From assembly GCF_000027005.1 (NCBI RefSeq), contig NC_012965.1:168501-232500 (forward strand): a stretch of DNA of 64,000 nucleotides. The letters run 5' to 3'. Both the position numbers and the translations under genes were made by a program. Below, piece by piece: positions 10,654 through 22,290 of this stretch. Source of the stretch: Komagataella phaffii GS115 (Eukaryota; Ascomycota; Pichiomycetes; Pichiales; Pichiaceae). Under the pieces are notes generated by a model, which was given only the letters and a program-made list of their open reading frames with translations, searched no databases and was not told the DNA's origin. Each line of letters begins with the position of its first letter. The first letter of the stretch is position 1.

Positions 10654-13600
10654 TCACGGATTTTCTTCTGTTTTAATGGTGCTGGGAGTATTGTGTATCG
10701 CTCTTTTTCCGAGGAAAACAATCTCTTCATCCTTTGGTACTTCCTCTAATGGAGTAGAAGCTTTTCGAACATCAATAATTTCAATATCTTTTGAAAGCTT
10801 GACTGTTTCTGTGGATTCACCTATCGTTTCGATTTGTATATCTGGCATAAAGGGTTCTGGCCCTGAGGGTATTGAATTTAGGTCAATCGTTTTCTTCAAA
10901 ATGGTGGCTAGGATGATGATCGCAGCAGGTTTCGATAAAACCAGAGAATTTTCTTTGCAAAAGGGCGCTGCTACACAGTTAGGACATCCCCATTCACATT
11001 CACTGGGACAATTTAACACAGTGTTTAATGCCTTTTCCAAAATATCATCAATATACTCAAATGCTTTGGTGGAGAGTCCGGAACCACATTGACCTCCTTT
11101 TGCATCGTAAAAGATAAGTCTTGCTGGTCTAACCCTTTTGGTCTGTCTTGTGGCAAACTCTTTCTCTGGTGCCTTGCACTCGGTCTGAATCTCATCAACT
11201 CCACTCAAGATGAACAGGGGTAGAATGTTCATTATGGCATGTTGAGCAGCATGTATACCGCCTGCGATATTAAGGTGCTTCATTCTAATGAAATCTAAGG
11301 CACTCGAGGGAATGTCTATCCATATACCCTTTGATTTGATGACTATAGGTGGATTATTGACTTCCACGGCGTCAATGATTTCTCCAATTTTATTCTTTTT
11401 GAAGAATCCAAATACCACAATAGTGGTATATATCTTTCCGAAATATATTGGAACATCGGATCCATTTCTTAAAGATCTTATCTTTTCTACTTCAACAGGA
11501 TCAACATCTGTAAAGTCTCTTTGTGAAGTAATCCAATCAACATTGACCCGCTCAACTTTGGCATATTTGTCATCCGAGTTGAAATCTCGAACAATATACG
11601 GCAGACCTTGGTGAATGAATATCCCACCATCGTAAAGTGTAAAACTGGTCCTTGATGCTTCAACTTCTTCAATGACAACATTCCTGTTATTAGTAATATC
11701 AACAACTGCATAGTTCTCCTCTTCAATTGCCCGTATAGAAACGTGACTTGGAGGCCATGGTAGGTATCTTGAAGATACATGATATGCAGGCTCTGGATAG
11801 TCTGGGGAAGTTTCCAGAAAATCTAGTCTATTCGCCAGAATCTCTTCAATCTGGTCTTGATTGTAATCACTAAACCATTTGGCTTCCCAATCCAGATCAT
11901 CAATCGGTTTTTCGAACGCAGCGCATTGAAGATGAGATTCAAGCACTGCTGTATTTGAGAAATCTAAAATTAGGTCTTGGTACTCCATTGAGATCAGCTC
12001 TTGAGGATTGTTCATGTAATGTCTGTTGACAGGATCATCGCTGCCAACAACAATGGTAAGAGAATCCTTATTTCTTCTTCCGGCTCGACCACTTTGTTGC
12101 TGAAAATTAGCAATAGAGAGGGGAAAACCACACATCACCACGCAATCAAGTGTACCGATATCAATTCCCAATTCTAAAGCGTTTGTCGAAATGATACATT
12201 TCAAGTTTCCGTTGAACATTTCCCTTTCAATCTTTCTCCTGTCTGAGGTCGAGTATCCACCTCTATAACTCATTACTTTAGTGACGAGATCCAATTTGTC
12301 CATAGATTTCAGTTGACTTCGGACTTCCTTCATTAAGAGTTCACAAACTCGTCGAACTACGCAGAAACAAATTGTCCTGACATTTTTCAGTACCAGTTGA
12401 ACGAGAACCTTGGCTGTTTGCACAATGAATGATTCTCTAGTACTATTTCCATCTTGTTGACTTAAAGTTCGGCTCATCAAGTTCGGAGGATTCCATGTCA
12501 CTACGTATTTCCCACCTGAAGGAGATCCATCTTTAACAATAAGCTGGCAATCCGACTCGTCTATACCAAATATATTGTGCATATGGGCCATTGGATACTT
12601 CAGGGTAGCCGAGCATGAAATAAATTGAACTGAGTCATTGCCATATATTGAACATAATCTTCGTAGCCTTCTCATGATCAGGGCAACATGGGCACCAAAA
12701 AGACCTTTGTACATATGCAATTCGTCAATGACAACATATTGTAAGTTTCTAAGAAAAGGGACCCATTGCTTATGACTAGGAAGAATTGAGGAATGTAGCA
12801 TATCAGGATTTGTAAATATCACACTGGCATGTTCTCTGATGGACAATCTAGCTGATTTCTCAGTGTCACCATCATAAGTGTCTAAGACTGTGTTGAATAG
12901 AGATGGAATTGATTTTACCAATTCACTCAATGATCGCTTTTGATCCTGAGCCAACGCTTTTGTAGGAAACACATAGAGTGCAGTTGCCAACCCGTTTGTC
13001 TCTTGAAGTGCTTTTAGTAATGGAATCTGATAAATCAAAGATTTTCCTGATGAAGTTGAGGTGGAAATGATAACGTGTTTCTTATGAACACAGATGCTGT
13101 TCAAAGCTTCTGCCTGATGTGAATACAACTTATTAATTTTTTTCGTGTGAGTAATACCTGTCCAAATCTCGGGGGACAAGTCAAAGTCAAGTTCCTCATA
13201 GACAGGTTCCTTTGGCTGTAAGTGGAAGAGACCTTTGTCGGATATCTGATCTCGATAAAAGGGAGTTTGTTTGAGATGATCAATGATAACAGGAATAGGA
13301 TCTCTCGTCTCATTGGAAGGTTGAGAAGGGGTTTTCGTTGAATTCGATACCATTTCTTCAATAGGATCTTGGTAAGTAGCTGTGGTAGGAATATAAGCTT
13401 TGGCAATGTGATTCAGTTCATCTTGAGGGTCCAAGCTATTGTCGTAACACTTATGAAGGAATTGAGAAACCTTGATCTCAAAATTAGTATTTCTTTTACT
13501 AATGAGCTTTTTCATAGAATCCTGAGAGAATGTGGGAGTAGTAAGAGCATTAGCACTACTATACCTTGATATTCCATCCCGTTCTTTTCGTATTTTTCCA

Positions 13601-14031
13601 TCCACAAACTCAAATATCAAAATCTGTTTGCTCATATTCAAGTCTGAATCCGAGTCCTTCAGCTGAAAGATATCTGTCTCTTTTTGTTCCCACCCCCGGT
13701 TATAGGTAAACTGTTTCTTTTCGGTATGAATCTGATTCTCGTCGATGTACTCAAAATTCACATTGTCAGGTAATAGGGCGGCAATCTGAGCACCTTCTTC
13801 TAAGGTGACTTGTCGTTTTAAAGCGGATTCGGGGGCAGTCTTGATTAGTTCCCAGGTAGTAACGAGGTGCTTTCTTGAACATAGAAATGTGAAGTAAGTG
13901 TTAATCCTGAAATGAATTTTCTCTAAGGTTTGGAAATATTCAGGCCAATCACTTACAGGTATTGAAAGAGCTTTCTTCTGCTTCTTTAGTTCACCAGTAT
14001 ATGAGGACGTTTCATTAGCTCTCTTTTCCAT
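10654..14031 (-). CDS. HRQ1: RecQ4-like DNA helicase Hrq1
   Basis: 3'-5' DNA helicase of the Hrq1/RecQ4 group, used in crosslink repair and telomere maintenance. About 1125 residues from the ATG at 14031; the open frame extends upstream only through a TTG codon. Motif I is STSTSSGKSL (about residues 323-332), motif II is DELH (about 436-439), and the C-terminal helicase lobe contains TNALELGIDIG and QQSGRAGRR. The four-cysteine cluster CEWGCPNCVAAPFC near the C terminus matches the DUF1998/MZB zinc domain of Hrq1 proteins. Length is close to S. cerevisiae Hrq1 (1077). The promoter is shared divergently with ENO1. Confidence 0.95.
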   Translation of the reverse strand: MEKRANETSSYTGELKKQKKALSIPVSDWPEYFQTLEKIHFRINTYFTFLCSRKHLVTTWELIKTAPESALKRQVTLEEGAQIAALLPDNVNFEYIDENQIHTEKKQFTYNRGWEQKETDIFQLKDSDSDLNMSKQILIFEFVDGKIRKERDGISRYSSANALTTPTFSQDSMKKLISKRNTNFEIKVSQFLHKCYDNSLDPQDELNHIAKAYIPTTATYQDPIEEMVSNSTKTPSQPSNETRDPIPVIIDHLKQTPFYRDQISDKGLFHLQPKEPVYEELDFDLSPEIWTGITHTKKINKLYSHQAEALNSICVHKKHVIISTSTSSGKSLIYQIPLLKALQETNGLATALYVFPTKALAQDQKRSLSELVKSIPSLFNTVLDTYDGDTEKSARLSIREHASVIFTNPDMLHSSILPSHKQWVPFLRNLQYVVIDELHMYKGLFGAHVALIMRRLRRLCSIYGNDSVQFISCSATLKYPMAHMHNIFGIDESDCQLIVKDGSPSGGKYVVTWNPPNLMSRTLSQQDGNSTRESFIVQTAKVLVQLVLKNVRTICFCVVRRVCELLMKEVRSQLKSMDKLDLVTKVMSYRGGYSTSDRRKIEREMFNGNLKCIISTNALELGIDIGTLDCVVMCGFPLSIANFQQQSGRAGRRNKDSLTIVVGSDDPVNRHYMNNPQELISMEYQDLILDFSNTAVLESHLQCAAFEKPIDDLDWEAKWFSDYNQDQIEEILANRLDFLETSPDYPEPAYHVSSRYLPWPPSHVSIRAIEEENYAVVDITNNRNVVIEEVEASRTSFTLYDGGIFIHQGLPYIVRDFNSDDKYAKVERVNVDWITSQRDFTDVDPVEVEKIRSLRNGSDVPIYFGKIYTTIVVFGFFKKNKIGEIIDAVEVNNPPIVIKSKGIWIDIPSSALDFIRMKHLNIAGGIHAAQHAIMNILPLFILSGVDEIQTECKAPEKEFATRQTKRVRPARLIFYDAKGGQCGSGLSTKAFEYIDDILEKALNTVLNCPSECEWGCPNCVAAPFCKENSLVLSKPAAIIILATILKKTIDLNSIPSGPEPFMPDIQIETIGESTETVKLSKDIEIIDVRKASTPLEEVPKDEEIVFLGKRAIHNTPSTIKTEENP

Positions 14032-15086
14032 AATGCTATGGGCGGGAGTGTTTCTCGAAGATCGTGAGTCTGATGTAATCAGGGGAATGAAAGAGTGAGA
14101 GGAAAGTACCTGGGCAAAATCACACAATTCCAAACCATGCTAAATGAGATTTAAAGAACAAACGATGGCAAAAGGCAACCGTTATAAATGTGATCTTTCT
14201 TGGCAGTTATCTGTCAATTTTTCTAAGGAACAGTGAATTCATCATAGGAGAGATGTTATACGTTACATAATCATACATACTGCATGTATCTCACCTACTT
14301 TACCTCATCAACTCTAAAACAGTTCTAGTCCCAACCCCAGATTCCTAGTCATGACACAAGTCCGCACCGGACAGGACTCACAACCAGCAAGAGAAGCTAA
14401 CAAATTTACGCCCCGGTAAAACATTCTTTAGGGGCCGTTCAATGGTAATTTTCCTCTCACCCGTTTAAACTTACCTCCGGGCGGTATCTTCAATAACCTC
14501 TGTTGTCCCCGGGTATCATTGGAAACAGTGAGGGACGTTGAACAGAAGAGAGGATCACCGTAAATTTGCCTTGCAATTGGCCCTAACCACGGATGGTTAA
14601 CTTCAAGCCATCACGACAGCAATTGAGTCGGCGCATAGCTACCCTCCTCTTCTTGACCCCATGCATAGGACCAACCTTAACCGATGGAACAGGTTCCTCC
14701 GCTCCGTCCCCTGGTAGTGTCTCTGCGCAAGAAATAGTTAAGGTATGAAGACTGATCTCTCGCACCCCCCTCACAGTACTGTTATGGTGAATTGACAAAG
14801 CCATTGGCTAGATTGAAACATGTAATTCATATGTAATCTTGTTCAATTAACGAGCTTCGTACAGTCTCAATCTAGACGTCTGATAATGGCGTTTGTGCTC
14901 CTAATCGATGAGCCATCTCATGTGACGTCTATACGCTTCGATGGCTTCCGTCGCGAATATAGAACCACTTGAAATATGCTGCAAACCACGATCCACCCTG
15001 GTCCTGAAAAGATATAAATACAGCACATCTAGCAGGCTTTTGTCTTCTTGGTTGAAACACACAATTATAACAATCTACATCTAAAA
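14032..15086. promoter_or_regulatory. divergent HRQ1/ENO1 promoter region
   Basis: About 1.05 kb without a supported gene. A good TATA element, TATAAATA, lies at 15013-15020, about 70 bases before the ENO1 ATG. GGCTTCC-type elements (around 14942), resembling Gcr1 CTTCC boxes, occur further up. A TGACGT core is near 14921. The 73-codon minus-strand open frame at 14583-14804 is not convincing. Confidence 0.6.
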
Positions 15087-16397
15087 ATGGCTATTTCAAA
15101 AGTATTTGCCCGTTACGTCTACGACTCCAGAGGAAACCCAACCGTTGAGGTTGACCTCTACACTGAAAAGGGACTTTTCAGAGCAATTGTTCCTTCCGGT
15201 GCTTCTACCGGTGTCCACGAGGCTCTGGAATTGAGAGACGGTGACAAGTCAAAGTGGCTCGGTAAGGGTGTCTTGAAGGCTGTTGCCAATGTCAATGACA
15301 TCATTGCTCCAGCTATCGTTAAGGCAAACATTGACGTTAAGGACCAAGAGGCCATTGACGCTTTCTTGAACAAATTGGACGGAACTCCAAACAAGGGTAA
15401 GTTGGGTGCCAATGCTGTCCTTGGTGTCTCTTTGGCTGCCGCTAAGGCCGGTGCCGCTGAGAAGAACGTTCCTCTTTACCAACACATTGCCGACCTGTCC
15501 GGTACTCCAAAGCCATACGTCTTGCCAGTTCCATTCCAGAATGTCTTGAACGGTGGTTCTCACGCTGGTGGTGCTCTAGCTTTCCAAGAGTTCATGATTG
15601 TTCCAACCGATGCTCCAACCTTTTCTGAGGCTCTGAGAATTGGTACCGAGGTCTACCACAACTTAAAGTCTTTGGCTAAGAAGACTTACGGACAATCTGC
15701 TGGTAACGTCGGTGACGAAGGTGGTGTTGCTCCTGACATTTCTACTCCAAAGGAGGCTTTGGACCTGATCTCTGCCGCCATTGAGAAGGCTGGCTACACC
15801 GGAAAGATTGGTATCGCTTTGGACGTTGCCTCTTCCGAGTTCTACAAAGACGGCAAGTACGACTTGGACTTCAAGAACCCTAACTCTGACCCATCTAAGT
15901 GGTTGAGTGGCCAGGAGTTGGCTGCCCTGTACAAGGAATTGATTTCCCAGTACCCAATTGTATCCATTGAAGATCCATTTGCTGAAGATGACTGGGCTGC
16001 CTGGTCTCACTTTTTCTCTACTGTCGACATCCAAATCGTTGGTGATGACTTGACTGTTACCAACCCTATCAGAATCAAGAGAGCTATTGAGGAGAAGTCT
16101 GCCAATGCTTTGTTGTTGAAGGTAAACCAAATTGGTACTTTGACCGAATCTATCAAGGCTGCTACTGACTCTTATGCTGCTGGCTGGGGTGTAATGGTCT
16201 CCCACAGATCTGGTGAGACTGAAGATACCACCATCGCTGACATTGCTGTTGGTCTGAGAGCCGGCCAGATCAAGACTGGTGCTCCAGCCAGATCTGAGAG
16301 ATTGGCCAAGTTGAACCAAATTCTGAGAATTGAGGAAGAACTTGGTGACAAGGCCATCTACGCTGGTAAGAACTTCCACAAATCTGTTGCTATCTAA
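15087..16397 (+). CDS. ENO1: enolase (2-phosphoglycerate hydratase)
   Basis: Glycolytic enolase, converting 2-phosphoglycerate to phosphoenolpyruvate in the cytosol. 436 residues, the standard length. The first in-frame ATG is at 15087; the frame is open upstream only from a TTG. Visible signatures include the N-terminal [16 protein letters not shown], the active-site loops [10 protein letters not shown] and GDEGGVAPD, the metal-site segments [11 protein letters not shown] and [24 protein letters not shown] with the catalytic lysine, and [11 protein letters not shown]. Codon use is strongly biased, as expected for a highly expressed gene, and CTG codons at conserved leucines show the standard code. 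Confidence 0.99.
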   Translation: MAISKVFARYVYDSRGNPTVEVDLYTEKGLFRAIVPSGASTGVHEALELRDGDKSKWLGKGVLKAVANVNDIIAPAIVKANIDVKDQEAIDAFLNKLDGTPNKGKLGANAVLGVSLAAAKAGAAEKNVPLYQHIADLSGTPKPYVLPVPFQNVLNGGSHAGGALAFQEFMIVPTDAPTFSEALRIGTEVYHNLKSLAKKTYGQSAGNVGDEGGVAPDISTPKEALDLISAAIEKAGYTGKIGIALDVASSEFYKDGKYDLDFKNPNSDPSKWLSGQELAALYKELISQYPIVSIEDPFAEDDWAAWSHFFSTVDIQIVGDDLTVTNPIRIKRAIEEKSANALLLKVNQIGTLTESIKAATDSYAAGWGVMVSHRSGETEDTTIADIAVGLRAGQIKTGAPARSERLAKLNQILRIEEELGDKAIYAGKNFHKSVAI

Positions 16398-16464
16398 ATT
16401 GGATATTAATCTATGTATTAAGGTAATGAGTCAAACTTACAATTGAGAACTAGTATTTTACTTT

Positions 16465-19073
16465 TCAGAACCTAAGAATAAGGTCATCTGATTCATTCTG
16501 AGGTTCTTTAAGCTTATTTAGGAGATTTAGAGAGTCTAGGAACCCAAGACATTCATCTTCTGAGTAAAATCTGAGCTCAAAAATAAGTACCCGCAATGGG
16601 ATTTCCGTGAATTTCTGTTGAATTACTGTGATCGCCTTTTCACGCTCCCTGTCTAGAAAAGTTGCTAGAGAAAACCGGATGGACTGAAGACGAAATTGCT
16701 TTCCAGCAGCATGGTCCTCCGTATCGATAATCGTCACCAATTCGAAACAACTTTTAAAAAGGTCGTGGTAGTTCCGATCAAGAAAGGCATAAAGAATAGA
16801 CAAACCAATCTTGCACAGCAACATTGGCAGTGGCTGGTTCGCTTGACTATCAAGTTTAGAATCCAATGCTTCAATGCGATCAACGATACATTGCGCAAAT
16901 TTATCCAGTTCCGGTTCCATGCGATGGTAAATATAGTAACACGTTAATAGACAGAGGTGATATTCATAAGAATCCTGTTCTTGATAAAGATCAAATGTAC
17001 TTCTATTTTCGGCAATAAATTGTAGATATGGTAGAACTTCAGTTGAAAAATATGATCGTTTAAGGAACAGTTTAACCAAAACTTGACTGCAAACTGTTTT
17101 GAAGACAACCCTTTTCTCCAAATCTTTGATAGCAGCAGTTTTTTCAAATATACTCTCTATCTCTTGTTGCATGGCTAGATCATCTGAGCGGCTTGAAATA
17201 TTAACGAAATGCCTTCGTAGCAGCTCAACTTGCTTCTTCAAATTTAATTTGTCTACTTCATTAGTCACTGTGTTAGAAAGCTGTTGCGAATTCGGAGCAC
17301 TTTCTCGTCCGAATAAGGAATTATCAGGATTCAAGTTTGGACCTGATGATGGAAGTGATGCAGTCGGTGAACCTTTTGGTGATGTTGGAGAGCCATCTTT
17401 TGTTTTAGAGTCAATACCATGTGTTGAGACGTCGTCATAGTCAGCAGACTGAGAATGGCTCAAGACTGGCGACTGTGAAGTCACGACGGCAGGAGTAAAA
17501 GTGGGCAAATTTGACTGACTTGGAGCTTGAGACGTCTGGAAATTGTGGGAACCTGGGGATCTTGCAGGAGACTTCGAGCTTAATTCTGTGAGGGAATTTG
17601 ACGAGGAATTGAGGGATGAGTTGACAAAAGATTTGTTTGAATGGGTTGTGGCAGCGTTGGCAGGGGAAAACTTGGAATCCGGTTTACCAGGTGGGACAAT
17701 GATTGGGGATTCTGTTCGGGTTCTGTTTGGGGACTTTTTAGGCGAATTAGTAGCTGAACTAATAGGTTTGGAAGGTGAATTAATTGGTGACCTCGCTGGA
17801 GAGTGCTGAGAAGATTTCATGGAAGTCTTATGTGGAAAATCATGGGGATCCTCTGATAATTGATTAGTGACTTGCGGTTCAGATTGAGTTTCGGAGGGGT
17901 TAAGAAACTGTGCATCAGGATTCAAATTGGGCTGGCCATTGAAAAACGTGGACACTTCAGTCTGATTCTGAATTGAGATGGCTACACCACCTGAACTGCC
18001 AGTCACTCTATCTAAGTATCCTTTTCTGGGAAAAGCTCGAAATTTAATCACCTCTATTCGTGAAGTTGGATCCCGATCAACCATCTCATGATCTTGATCA
18101 TGTATAGAATCATTGGTGGCACCCAATGCACCTTTATTTTCAGTTGCAGATTGGTTAGTGGCGTGAGATTGTTTATCTTCTTGCTCAGCACTTCTTTCAT
18201 CATAGTCTCCTGTTGTTGCAATTTTGTTGTCAGAGTTCGTGTCCTTAGTTTCTAATATTCTGTGTTGACTCTCTTGAAGATCTTCTAATTGACTCTTTTC
18301 GGTTTGTTCTATTTGATCTACCAGAACAGTTTGACTCTCTGGGACCTCAAAAATTTCTTCAGCGGACTTATGTTGCTCTTCAGTAGAGCTGGCCTGCTCA
18401 GATTCAATAACATCTTTCTTAATATTATCAACATATTGCACCTCAGATTTCTTCTCAGCAACTTTATCAGTTGAAACTTCACTCGATACTGGAGAAAACT
18501 TTCTATGTCTATTGACATCTCAGATGGATTTCTTCTTAACTCTACAGCTGGCTCAATGTCTGATTCTTCGATGGGTGTTTTATTTAAATCTTCGATTGAT
18601 TTGTCCGAAAGTTCATCTTTAGATTGCTCATCTACCATTTCTTCTTCGTTCCCTAAAGTTACAATCGTTCCATCATTTTGAGGTTCTGCATTTTCATTAG
18701 CTTCATGATTCCGGTCTATTTGTTCTACCTCCTCCTTTTCAAAATTATCTTCACTGTCCTCTTCGTCATCCATGGGCAGATCACCTGGAGAGTCAGTACT
18801 TACGGCAACTCTCTGGGTTGTGTCAATTATCGGGTCCACATTATTGCCTTGCAAAACTGGTTCATCATTGTCCTTTTCGCAACACAATTGAAGATCACAC
18901 TTATCAAAAAAAGGAAGTCCTTGCCTCTCCCAATCATTGACATCTTCTTTCTTTTTTCTAATGGCCTCTACCAGAACTGCCTGAATTTGGTTCCAAACCT
19001 CGCCTTTCTCTTCTTCGGACAAACTTTTGGATCGTTTCAATTGCTTAACGATCCATTGCTTCTGATTGAGCAT
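16465..19073 (-). CDS. unrecognised acidic protein, frameshifted in this sequence
   Basis: Two minus-strand frames belong to one gene. The ATG at 19073 opens a frame (MLNQKQWIVKQLKRSKSLS) rich in Glu/Asp. Near 18500-18525 it turns unlike protein (a run such as FLQYRVKFQLIKLL), while the neighbouring frame supplies RHRKFSPVSSEVSTDK and continues to the stop at 16465. One missing base reconciles them and would give about 869 residues. The protein has an N-terminal helical segment, a long acidic and Gln/Ser-rich region, a Ser/Pro-rich middle, and a C-terminal helical domain of about 250 residues. I do not recognise the family. An intron is unlikely: a GTAAGT occurs near 18803, but the sequence between is open and protein-like. 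A sequencing error or a real lesion is more likely. Confidence 0.75.
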
Positions 19074-19427
19074 GGAGAGGTTATTTGGTTTAGTGTGTCT
19101 CTTTCTTCATCTCGTGTCGCCTGCCAGAAGAGAACCGTGTTCAAGCTCACTGGTGCAAGGATGTTAACGGAGAAGGCCACAAACCAATTACATAAGCGAC
19201 GTGCTTGCTGTTCAGTTTTTCATATGCCGAAGCCTTACATAATAATGGCTTTTACCTGCGGGGGGTTAGTTTAACTCCCGGATGTGTGGCTGTGGCGTCC
19301 CTTCCGATGCATGTCAATTCAGCATCATAAGTAAATAGATCCTCCTACTGGGCCCGGCCACCGTTCATTTTTTTCATGCCTGGCCATCAAACTTTAATCC
19401 TTATTTTTTTTTGTAAGCGTTGCCTGA
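19074..19427. promoter_or_regulatory. divergent promoter region
   Basis: About 350 bases between the unrecognised acidic gene and the Zn2Cys6 regulator, which are transcribed away from each other. A T-rich run (19403-19412) sits just before the regulator ATG. No gene or distinctive operator is seen. Confidence 0.5.
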
Positions 19428-22217
19428 ATGCTCTCCGTGACTCCAGAGTCTAAGTCTGGCAAGAAAATTGTGGCCAAAAGGGCCTGCTTGGCTTGTAGAG
19501 AGAAAAAGATCAAGTGTGATGGTGAACCCATGAGAGCTGGCAAAGAAGCCGACATAATCTACCCTTGTACGAATTGTGCACTGTGCCATACCAAGTGTAT
19601 CTTCATACCCAGTAATAGAGGAGGAAGGCGGAAAAAGGGCGTATCCAAGGTAGCTAACTCTGACTTCAAGAAAACGACGAGAGGTCTTCCTCAGGAAGGT
19701 TCAGTTCACAATTATGATGTCGACACGGAGGCTTTTCCGTATAATTATTCATTGCATTCCCCAGAATCTTTGAAAATGCAACGATTATACCCAGAATCAT
19801 TGGGGCACAATCAGGACGCAAGACGGAGCTCTTATGATCGTATCTCCTCAACTCATTCCCAGCTCTCCCCAAATACTTCCCATCATCCACAGGACTATCC
19901 GACCATTGCTCATCCAGGGCAGTATCCCAATTTTAACCTTCCGTTACCCCAAAGTGGACGACCAGGCAATGTCTACACAGCTCCCCCAATGAGAGTGTCT
20001 TCCAGCACAGGAGCACTGCCCCTGAAATCCGTTCCTTTGAAGTACAGTGCCCAACAATATGTTGGATTCCACCCTCCATTCGTTGGCCCTCATCCTTCAA
20101 GAGAAGATCCTATAGATTCAACAGACAGTGTGACAACTATGTCATATAGAGATCATACCCCTCATTTTCAACGAACACCAAGTTCACTTTCTTCAAGCCG
20201 CTATTACGATCAAACCTCTTCCTGGTTGAGAACTCAATCTCACTATGGATCAAATTCTCCAATAGACGATAGCTTTTTAAAGCCACGCAAGTCCTTAAGT
20301 TCACACAGTGCCGCTGTAAAACCAAGAAATTCTACACTTGTTATGACATCTGATTCTGAATTGGAGCTTTACGAATTCCCATCTTGGGAGATAACTTCAT
20401 ATTTCATAGACTTGTACTACAAGTACATTCATCCTGCAAGGTCATTGATGCCATCCAAGGCTGAATTTTTGAAAAGTATTTCGTTCCCAATGCATGCTTC
20501 GTTGCTTCATTCTTTAATTTTGACATGTTGCACTCATGCTGACCCGAAAATTGTTAGAAGCCATACCTTCAGAAATCCAAAACATTGGTATAACCTTACC
20601 GAGAAATACTGGCCTGAGATGGATTTGAAATGCTCTTTGATGTCACTGACTATGCTCAGTGAAACCCTCAGTGGGTATAAGTTTTTTCGGGAATCTATAG
20701 ATGGTTTCCAAAGGGCTTCTAACTTGGTAAAGCTGAATAACATGCTTGCCAGCTATACGAGCATGCCTGATTCGCAGTGGAAAGAGCTAGTTCAGATATC
20801 CTCAACACGTCAACTGATGGATAGAGAGAGCTTCGTTAGAAGTATCTGGTTATTGTACAGATTAGCTATTTTCCATCGTCTTAACGAAGGTGATCCCTTT
20901 AAACCTAGACCAGAACTAACAATGGAATACCCTAATGACCTTGAATTCCCAATGAGTGATGAGTCTTTTTTCAATTCTTTTTCAAATAAAGATTCAGATT
21001 CAGAGATCAAGAAACCTGTTACATGGGAAGATGTTAGTTCCGCTATTGATTATAGCATTACAACAGATAAGGATGAAGTGACCTTACCTAATTCATTCGA
21101 AAATTATGCTCCAGCTGTTTCATTCTTTTCCACCAAGGTCTTGAGTGATGTGATGGACTTGATATACAGGGGTATTTGCACATTGGAAAGCAAAGTCACT
21201 TTGTTCAACAGCAAACTGAATGCGCTTGAAAAACTTTCCCGGAACGTCTATCGAATTGAGTCTGTTGTTGTAGATAGAGATGTTCACAGTAAGGTAATGC
21301 TAATCAATTGCACAACGTTGACTGGACTATTCCAGATACATCTTTCCAGATCTATCTTACACACACCAATATGTGGAGAATTGCTTTTATTCAAGAGATG
21401 TCTACATAAAGCAATGCTTGAATCACAGAAGCAGAATCTAGTTTCAGAAGATATTCTGAATTCATTTTTGGAGGCTTTACGTAGTGCCGACGAAAATCAA
21501 TGGAGATCATTAGTACCAGTTATCATGTCTGCATCGGGACTGGTAAAGTTATTGGAATTGGGGCAAGGTGTGGTGGATCATAAAGGAACAGATCTTCAAG
21601 GTCAAATACTTCCTGTTGTTGTTGGACCTACTTCGTTGGAGCCTGCCATTGACATTGGGGTGGTTGACTCTGATGATGAACCTGTTCTCAAATCGAAACC
21701 TTGGTGGCACTACGCCGTTTCAGGAATTGGTGCCAAACGATCCGGATCAGTATCAACAGAGCCAGATGTTGCCAATGCTTGGGTTCAATATCCACTGTTC
21801 GCTTCAATACCACTATGTTATGCCACTTACCATAGTGCTTCGTTATTAGTACTAAGTAAGTTTGTTGATATTCAGCTAAGCACTGAAGACACAGCAAATT
21901 TCAATCTCAAGAATAACCAAGTTGCAATCGATTTTTGTGTTTATGGAAAGAGGAAAGTCAGTTTACTTTCAGACGACGAGAAACATGACGACAAGAGCGG
22001 TGAAATCCTGACCAGAAAAATAACAGTTCCAGTATTACAGACGCATGCAGATATAATTTTGAAATGTTGGAATTCTGACATCCTTTTAGAGCACATGAGG
22101 CTCTTTGCAAAGTTCCTCCAGGTGCAGGGTAAATATTACCCAATCTATAATAATGCCTATCAAAACTGCCAGGCTCTAACCAACTTTTTGGAGGACAAAT
22201 TTCTACCGAACCTTTAA
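19428..22217 (+). CDS. Zn2Cys6 transcription factor
   Basis: 929-residue fungal binuclear zinc-cluster regulator. The DNA-binding cluster lies in residues about 18-62: CLACREKKIKC, then a spacer of about a dozen residues, then CTNCALCHTKC, followed by a basic RGGRRKKG tail typical of the group. The Cys spacing between the halves is longer than the classical six residues, because of an inserted MRAGKEADIIY. A Ser/Pro/Tyr-rich linker is followed by a helical middle-homology domain (about 310-900). The target genes cannot be read from the sequence. The 3' end converges on ADE2 with a 73-base gap. Confidence 0.9.
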   Translation: MLSVTPESKSGKKIVAKRACLACREKKIKCDGEPMRAGKEADIIYPCTNCALCHTKCIFIPSNRGGRRKKGVSKVANSDFKKTTRGLPQEGSVHNYDVDTEAFPYNYSLHSPESLKMQRLYPESLGHNQDARRSSYDRISSTHSQLSPNTSHHPQDYPTIAHPGQYPNFNLPLPQSGRPGNVYTAPPMRVSSSTGALPLKSVPLKYSAQQYVGFHPPFVGPHPSREDPIDSTDSVTTMSYRDHTPHFQRTPSSLSSSRYYDQTSSWLRTQSHYGSNSPIDDSFLKPRKSLSSHSAAVKPRNSTLVMTSDSELELYEFPSWEITSYFIDLYYKYIHPARSLMPSKAEFLKSISFPMHASLLHSLILTCCTHADPKIVRSHTFRNPKHWYNLTEKYWPEMDLKCSLMSLTMLSETLSGYKFFRESIDGFQRASNLVKLNNMLASYTSMPDSQWKELVQISSTRQLMDRESFVRSIWLLYRLAIFHRLNEGDPFKPRPELTMEYPNDLEFPMSDESFFNSFSNKDSDSEIKKPVTWEDVSSAIDYSITTDKDEVTLPNSFENYAPAVSFFSTKVLSDVMDLIYRGICTLESKVTLFNSKLNALEKLSRNVYRIESVVVDRDVHSKVMLINCTTLTGLFQIHLSRSILHTPICGELLLFKRCLHKAMLESQKQNLVSEDILNSFLEALRSADENQWRSLVPVIMSASGLVKLLELGQGVVDHKGTDLQGQILPVVVGPTSLEPAIDIGVVDSDDEPVLKSKPWWHYAVSGIGAKRSGSVSTEPDVANAWVQYPLFASIPLCYATYHSASLLVLSKFVDIQLSTEDTANFNLKNNQVAIDFCVYGKRKVSLLSDDEKHDDKSGEILTRKITVPVLQTHADIILKCWNSDILLEHMRLFAKFLQVQGKYYPIYNNAYQNCQALTNFLEDKFLPNL

Positions 22218-22290
22218 AATAAAATTATGAATGGAATAGATAAGTTACGTGTACTATTATATATACATCTATTAAAAAACAATACTAAAT

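Noticed and set aside
10625..11092. 155-codon plus-strand frame at the 3' end of HRQ1
   Set aside because: Antisense to the zinc-domain region of HRQ1, with no ATG at its listed start.
15663..16379. 238-codon minus-strand frame inside ENO1
   Set aside because: Produced by the strong codon bias of ENO1; the plus strand is certain.
18480..18806. Intron explaining the frame change in the acidic gene
   Set aside because: A GTAAGT is present near 18803, but the interval is open, acidic and protein-like, and no good branch point was found before CTCCAG near 18495.
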